Shown here piece by piece: positions 61,251 to 64,000 of a stretch of 64,000 nt of DNA; within the stretch, counting starts at the first letter, position 1; each line of letters starts with the position of its first letter. The notes below the pieces were generated by a model. It saw nothing but the letters and a program-made list of their open reading frames with translations, made no database searches and was not told the DNA's origin. This stretch comes from Pseudomonas sp. R-28-1W-6 (GTDB lineage: Bacteria > Pseudomonadota > Gammaproteobacteria > Pseudomonadales > Pseudomonadaceae), in contig NZ_WELK01000005.1 of assembly GCF_009799925.1 (NCBI RefSeq), positions 168,974 through 232,973 on the forward strand, in the 5' to 3' direction. Made by a program: the position numbers and the translations under genes.

Positions 61251-62030
61251 ATGAGCAACCTGAACGTCGAGCGCGTAGTCAGCGTGCATCACTGGAACGA
61301 CACCCTGTTCAGCTTCAAGTGCACCCGTGACCCGGGCCTGCGCTTCGAGAACGGCCAGTTCGTCATGATCGGCCTGCAACAGCCCAGCGGCCGCCCGCTG
61401 ATGCGCGCCTACTCGATCGCCAGCCCGAACTGGGAAGAACATCTGGAATTCTTCAGCATCAAGGTGCCGGACGGCCCGCTGACTTCTCAGCTGCAGCACC
61501 TCAAGGAAGGCGACGAGATCATCATCAGCAAGAAGCCTACCGGTACCCTGGTGCTCGATGACCTCAACCCGGGCAAGCACCTCTACCTGCTCAGCACCGG
61601 CACCGGCCTGGCGCCGTTCATGAGCGTGATCCAGGACCCGGAAACCTACGAGCGTTTTGAAAAGGTCATCCTGGTGCACGGCGTGCGCTACGTGAACGAA
61701 GTGGCCTACCGCGAGTTCATCACCGAGCACCTGCCGCAGAACGAGTTCTTCGGCCAGGCGCTGAAAGACAAGCTGATCTACTACCCGACCGTGACCCGCG
61801 AGCCGTTCGAGAACCAGGGCCGCCTCACCGACCTGATGCGCAGCGGCAAGCTGTTCGCCGACATCGGCCTGCCGCCGATCAACCCGCAGGACGACCGCGC
61901 CATGATCTGCGGCAGCCCGAGCATGCTCGACGAGACCAGCGCAGTGCTCGACAGCTTCGGCCTGAAAGTCTCCGCACGCATGCGCGAGCCGGGCGACTAC
62001 CTGATCGAGCGCGCCTTCGTCGAGAAGTAA
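61251..62030 (+). CDS. fpr: ferredoxin-NADP+ reductase
   Basis: A 259-residue FAD enzyme exchanging electrons between NADPH and ferredoxin or flavodoxin. It has the FAD site RAYSIASPNWEEHLEFFSIKVPDGPLTS, the NADPH site LLSTGTGLAPFMSVIQDPETYERF, and the C-terminal FVEK end of the bacterial subclass. ATG 61251 gives MSNLNVERV. The 216-bp gap to finR is AT-rich near finR (GATATAACCGATAAACC) and should hold the FinR site, though I cannot fix it. Confidence 0.95.
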   Translation: MSNLNVERVVSVHHWNDTLFSFKCTRDPGLRFENGQFVMIGLQQPSGRPLMRAYSIASPNWEEHLEFFSIKVPDGPLTSQLQHLKEGDEIIISKKPTGTLVLDDLNPGKHLYLLSTGTGLAPFMSVIQDPETYERFEKVILVHGVRYVNEVAYREFITEHLPQNEFFGQALKDKLIYYPTVTREPFENQGRLTDLMRSGKLFADIGLPPINPQDDRAMICGSPSMLDETSAVLDSFGLKVSARMREPGDYLIERAFVEK

Positions 62031-62046
62031 GCGCCCCCCGTCTGGG

Positions 62047-62073
62047 AAAAACCCGCCAATCGGCGGGTTTTTT
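62047..62073 (+). terminator. terminator after fpr
   Basis: AAAACCCGCC pairs with GGCGGGTTTT, followed by more T. Confidence 0.92.
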
Positions 62074-62102
62074 GTTGAACTGTGCGTCGTACCGGGACAA
62101 CC

Positions 62103-62188
62103 GTAGGTTGGGTTGAGGAGCACCGCGACGAAGCCCAACCAACCCTGTCCTGGTTATTGGGCTGCGCGGTGCTCAACGCCAACCTGCG
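62103..62188. repeat. GTAGGTTGGGTTGAG-type inverted repeat
   Basis: The left arm GTAGGTTGGGTTGAGGAGCA and the reverse complement of the right arm (CGCAGGTTGGCGTTGAGCAC) are similar and can fold into a long imperfect hairpin. The opening matches a repeat common in gammaproteobacterial intergenic DNA. It lies between fpr and trmO 3' ends. Confidence 0.7.
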
Positions 62189-62288
62189 AGTGTGCCGAGC
62201 CGCGAAAACGGGTGGGCCAGCGCTCGCAAAACCCAGGCAAAACGGTCCGGTCCGGTACCTTTGGCTGGTCCGCGCAGGCGTGCGTGCG

Positions 62289-62981
62289 CTAGTCGCGCAC
62301 CACCTCCAGCACGCGGATCAGTCCCGGCTGCGGATAGTGCCAGCGCACCTGCACATCCCAGAACAGCACGCCATAGCGCCGCTCCGCATCGGGTACCTGA
62401 TAGGCCGGGCGCGGGTCCTGGGCCAGGCACTGCTCGATCAGCTCGACCAGCGGCTCGTTCAGGCGCAAGGCGTGCTGCCGGGCCTGGGCCAGGGCATCGG
62501 CGCTCCACTGCACCGGGATAGGCACTGGCGCCGCCTCGGCAATCTCGTTGCGCGCCTCGGCGAGGCTGTCGGCATAGGGCACGTAGGGCTTGATATCCAG
62601 CACGGGCGTGCCGTCGAGCAGGTCGATGCCCGACAGCCACAGCCGCCCGGGCTCGACCCTGTCCAGGCGCACCACCGACTGGCCGATGCCATTGGGCCGG
62701 TGGGTCGCGCGGCTGGCGAACACCCCGATCGACGTATTGCCGCCAAGCCGCGGCGGGCGCACTTTCAGGCGAGGCTTGTCTTCCAGGGCCTGGTGAAAGA
62801 GAAACAGCAGCCAGACATGGCTGACCCGCTCCAGTCCCGCAACGGCCGCACCCTTGTCGAACGGCGCCACCAGCTCCAGCACCCCGCGGGCGGCCGGCGC
62901 CAGTTGCGGCTGTCGAGGAATGGCGAACTTCTCCTTGAAACAGGAGCGGACAAAACCAACGGGGGTGACGGAGTAGGGCAT
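62289..62981 (-). CDS. trmO: tRNA t6A37 N6-methyltransferase TrmO (TsaA/UPF0066)
   Basis: A 230-residue SAM-dependent methyltransferase that adds a methyl group to t6A37 of threonine tRNAs. It has a beta-barrel N-terminal domain with the family blocks VGFVRSCFKEKFAIPRQPQL, GLERVSHVWLLFLFHQ, RPPRLGGNTSIGVFASRATHRPNGIGQSVVRL and GIDLLDGTPVLDIKPYVPYAD, and a C-terminal substrate domain. ATG 62981 opens MPYSVTPVGFVR. It is the last core gene before the integron region. Confidence 0.9.
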   Translation of the reverse strand: MPYSVTPVGFVRSCFKEKFAIPRQPQLAPAARGVLELVAPFDKGAAVAGLERVSHVWLLFLFHQALEDKPRLKVRPPRLGGNTSIGVFASRATHRPNGIGQSVVRLDRVEPGRLWLSGIDLLDGTPVLDIKPYVPYADSLAEARNEIAEAAPVPIPVQWSADALAQARQHALRLNEPLVELIEQCLAQDPRPAYQVPDAERRYGVLFWDVQVRWHYPQPGLIRVLEVVRD

Positions 62982-63306
62982 GGCAGGACAGGGCGGTTAG
63001 GGCGTGCGCGCATGGTAGCCGATAGCGCCGGCGGCCGGACTGTTTGCGGCTATTCCGAAGGCCTCTGCGGTGAAGCAACGTTTATGTATGCACCCTACTG
63101 ATCCAGGCTTGCTGGCGGAGAATCGCAGCCAGGCACGCCCCCTGGAACGCCTGAGGGCCTTGCAGCGCTTGGCCCCGCTGCGCGAACTACAGAATGGCCA
63201 GGGTGGTAAAGCCCAAAACAGGCCGGATATACGAATGCAACCGCGCTGACGACAGGTGCAAAAGCAAAGCTTTGCTCACTACTTGTGGGGAGAGTCCATA
63301 TACGTT
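62982..63306. other. gene-free stretch between trmO and the integron array
   Basis: No convincing gene in 325 bp. It holds a perfect 14-bp palindrome AGCAAAGCTTTGCT (63263-63276). Base composition shifts from GC-rich to AT-rich towards 63300. It should contain the trmO promoter and the junction between core chromosome and cassette array. Confidence 0.6.
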
Positions 63307-63313
63307 GTTAGGT
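63307..63313 (-). other. attC R''-type core site at the array's distal end
   Basis: On the minus strand ACCTAAC (RYYYAAC) contains the TAA stop of the cassette gene. The rest of an attC is not seen beyond it: the next bases (AACGTATATGG) do not match, and no GTTRRRY follows within about 200 bp. It looks like a truncated or single-core site ending the array. Confidence 0.6.
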
Positions 63314-63610
63314 GCGCTCACTGACTAAATTATGATGGTGCCTTTCTATTGTATGGTTCACTTCGCGTAGTTTTGTGTCTAACTCCGCTAATGCTTCACC
63401 TGCCGCCTGAGTGCCGCTTGCGGAGCTTTTAAGAAGTTCGGTGAGCTTGGCTTGATGATTCATTAATTCGAGGTAGTGCTGGCGTAGCGCGAGCAGAGCA
63501 TTTAGGCGGCTAATATTGTTTGCTCTCTTGGCTTCGCGCGCGGACCAGCCTGCGTAAATTGCTGCAAACCCAGAAATTATAGCTGCGGCGGCGGATATTA
63601 ATTCTTCCAT
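63308..63610 (-). CDS. integron cassette gene: small membrane protein with coiled coil
   Basis: A 100-residue hypothetical protein. One N-terminal membrane segment (about 3-22, ELISAAAAIISGFAAIYAGW) is followed by a charged helical region with heptad-like spacing (ALLALRQHYLELMNHQAKLTELLK and LAELDTKLREVNHTIERHHHN). I do not recognise a family. The DNA is more AT-rich than the flanks and codon use differs, as expected for a captured cassette. Its stop codon lies inside an attC core site, and an attC precedes its start by 23 bp on the same reading strand. Confidence 0.72.
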   Translation of the reverse strand: MEELISAAAAIISGFAAIYAGWSAREAKRANNISRLNALLALRQHYLELMNHQAKLTELLKSSASGTQAAGEALAELDTKLREVNHTIERHHHNLVSERT

Positions 63611-63633
63611 GGTTGCTTTGGCCTACCTTGAGC

Positions 63634-63709
63634 ACCTAACGTTTGGCTAAGGGGCCGGCTTCGCCGGTCCCGAGTGAGCGAAGCGAACGACTTGAGCCAA
63701 TTGTTAGAT
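63634..63709 (-). repeat. integron attC site (76 bp)
   Basis: On the minus strand it begins ATCTAAC (R'', 63709-63703) and ends GTTAGGT (R', 63640-63634). The inner arms AATTGGCTCAAGTCG and CCCCTTAGCCAAAC fold back on each other around GACCGGCGAAGCCGGCC. The size of 76 bp and the CCCCTTAG...GTTAGG end match pseudomonad and Vibrio attC sites. Orientation puts cassette genes on the minus strand and the integrase to the right of the window. Confidence 0.88.
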
Positions 63710-63809
63710 TGCCCAGCCGTACGCTGCAAGTGAGGCCAGCGCTGCGCTTGACCGGCGGTGCGCACGGCGTGTCGATTTTGGCCCGGACAGTTATTTGTGA
63801 TTTGCACAT
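63636..63809 (-). CDS. possible 57-residue cassette ORF reading into attC
   Basis: ATG 63809 opens a frame (MCKSQITVRAKIDTPCAPPV...) that runs through the attC and stops at TAG inside the R' core. AAGGAG lies about 14 bases upstream, a long spacing. Reading into attC is common for cassette genes, but the C-terminal half is simply translated attC, and many cassettes are non-coding, so this is doubtful. Confidence 0.3.
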   Translation of the reverse strand: MCKSQITVRAKIDTPCAPPVKRSAGLTCSVRLGNLTIGSSRSLRSLGTGEAGPLAKR

Positions 63810-63943
63810 TCTTTGAACGCAACTCCTTTGCTGGCCACAAATAACGGCCTCTACTGCCAGGCGACCATTCGATTCAGGAACACCGCGACGGTGCGGTGAT
63901 TGTGTTTCCTGGCTCGGTGCTCAAGAACCAATATTGCCCTTGC

Positions 63944-64000
63944 GCCTAACGTTTGAGATGAGAGGCTTGACCCGGCTTGCCGGGGCAAGTCCTCTCGATT
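63944..64000 (-). repeat. second integron attC, cut by window end
   Basis: On the minus strand it ends GTTAGGC (63950-63944), preceded by CTCATCTCAAAC and a stem-forming CGAGAGGACTTGCC...GGGTCAAGCCTCTC. The R'' core lies beyond position 64000. The second cassette therefore spans about 63640-63949. Confidence 0.82.

Noticed and set aside
53387..62030. The ferredoxin-fused reductase and fpr as duplicated genes
   Set aside because: They share only FAD/NAD-binding motifs. The first has an N-terminal 2Fe-2S domain and a different C-terminus, so they are not recent paralogues.
63598..63840. An 80-residue frame across the 63634 attC
   Set aside because: It reads through the whole attC into the next cassette's leader; translated attC of this kind recurs in integrons without being a gene.

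Overview
This is a 64 kb piece of a high-GC gammaproteobacterial chromosome, almost certainly Pseudomonas in the broad sense. The evidence is gene order I recognise from P. aeruginosa: kdsA-eno-ftsB-ispD; ackA-pta with slyD and a glutathione peroxidase alongside; folM-folE-folX; fumarase-sadC-ferredoxin reductase-enoyl-CoA hydratase-pyruvate kinase; and divergent finR-fpr. A Pseudomonas-type REP and attC sites of the kind found in pseudomonad chromosomal integrons agree. No tRNA, rRNA, IS, prophage or CRISPR was seen.

Layout. 1-3.1 kb: KDO, glycolysis, division and isoprenoid genes. 3.1-10.4 kb: a TlpQ-like chemoreceptor, an M48 lipoprotein protease, a Gdt1-family Mn exporter behind a yybP-ykoY-type Mn riboswitch, rsmC, a hydroxyacid dehydrogenase and a LysE exporter. 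10.5-22.6 kb: a lipid or carbon-use region with thiolase, acyl-CoA ligase, a DUF1302/DUF1329 envelope pair, a MalT-like LuxR activator, a PF10118 hydrolase with a divergent AraC regulator, and an MBL hydrolase. 22.6-29.5 kb: an OmpA lipoprotein and a signalling pair (CHASE-PAS-PAS hybrid kinase with three receivers, plus a REC-PAS-GGDEF-EAL protein). 29.5-38.5 kb: acyltransferase, DUF3565-ackA-pta, slyD, gpx, nitroreductase, and a NemR-like repressor with an Old Yellow Enzyme. 38.6-43.8 kb: glycosyltransferase, CysZ, CHASE4 diguanylate cyclase, trxB. 43.8-50.3 kb: folM-folE-folX-DUF1244-hopJ, a LitR/CarH-like MerR regulator and an acyl-CoA dehydrogenase, linked by TGTACA operators. 50.5-60 kb: fumarase to pyruvate kinase, then small envelope proteins and a PilZ protein. 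60.1-63 kb: finR, fpr, trmO. 63.3-64 kb: the distal end of an integron cassette array pointing into the window from the right.

The most unusual signals are these. (1) Three copies of a 144-199 bp intergenic hairpin repeat (34835, 36524, 55141) each begin on the last A of the upstream gene's stop codon and keep their pairing through compensatory changes. (2) A set of TGTACA boxes, including a perfect 11-bp inverted repeat, ties a B12-less LitR-like regulator to pterin and acyl-CoA dehydrogenase genes. (3) Integron cassettes at the right edge have stop codons lying inside attC core sites. (4) There is a Mn riboswitch. (5) The DUF1302/DUF1329 locus lacks its usual RND partner.

All calls come from reading sequence and recalled family knowledge. 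No database search was run.
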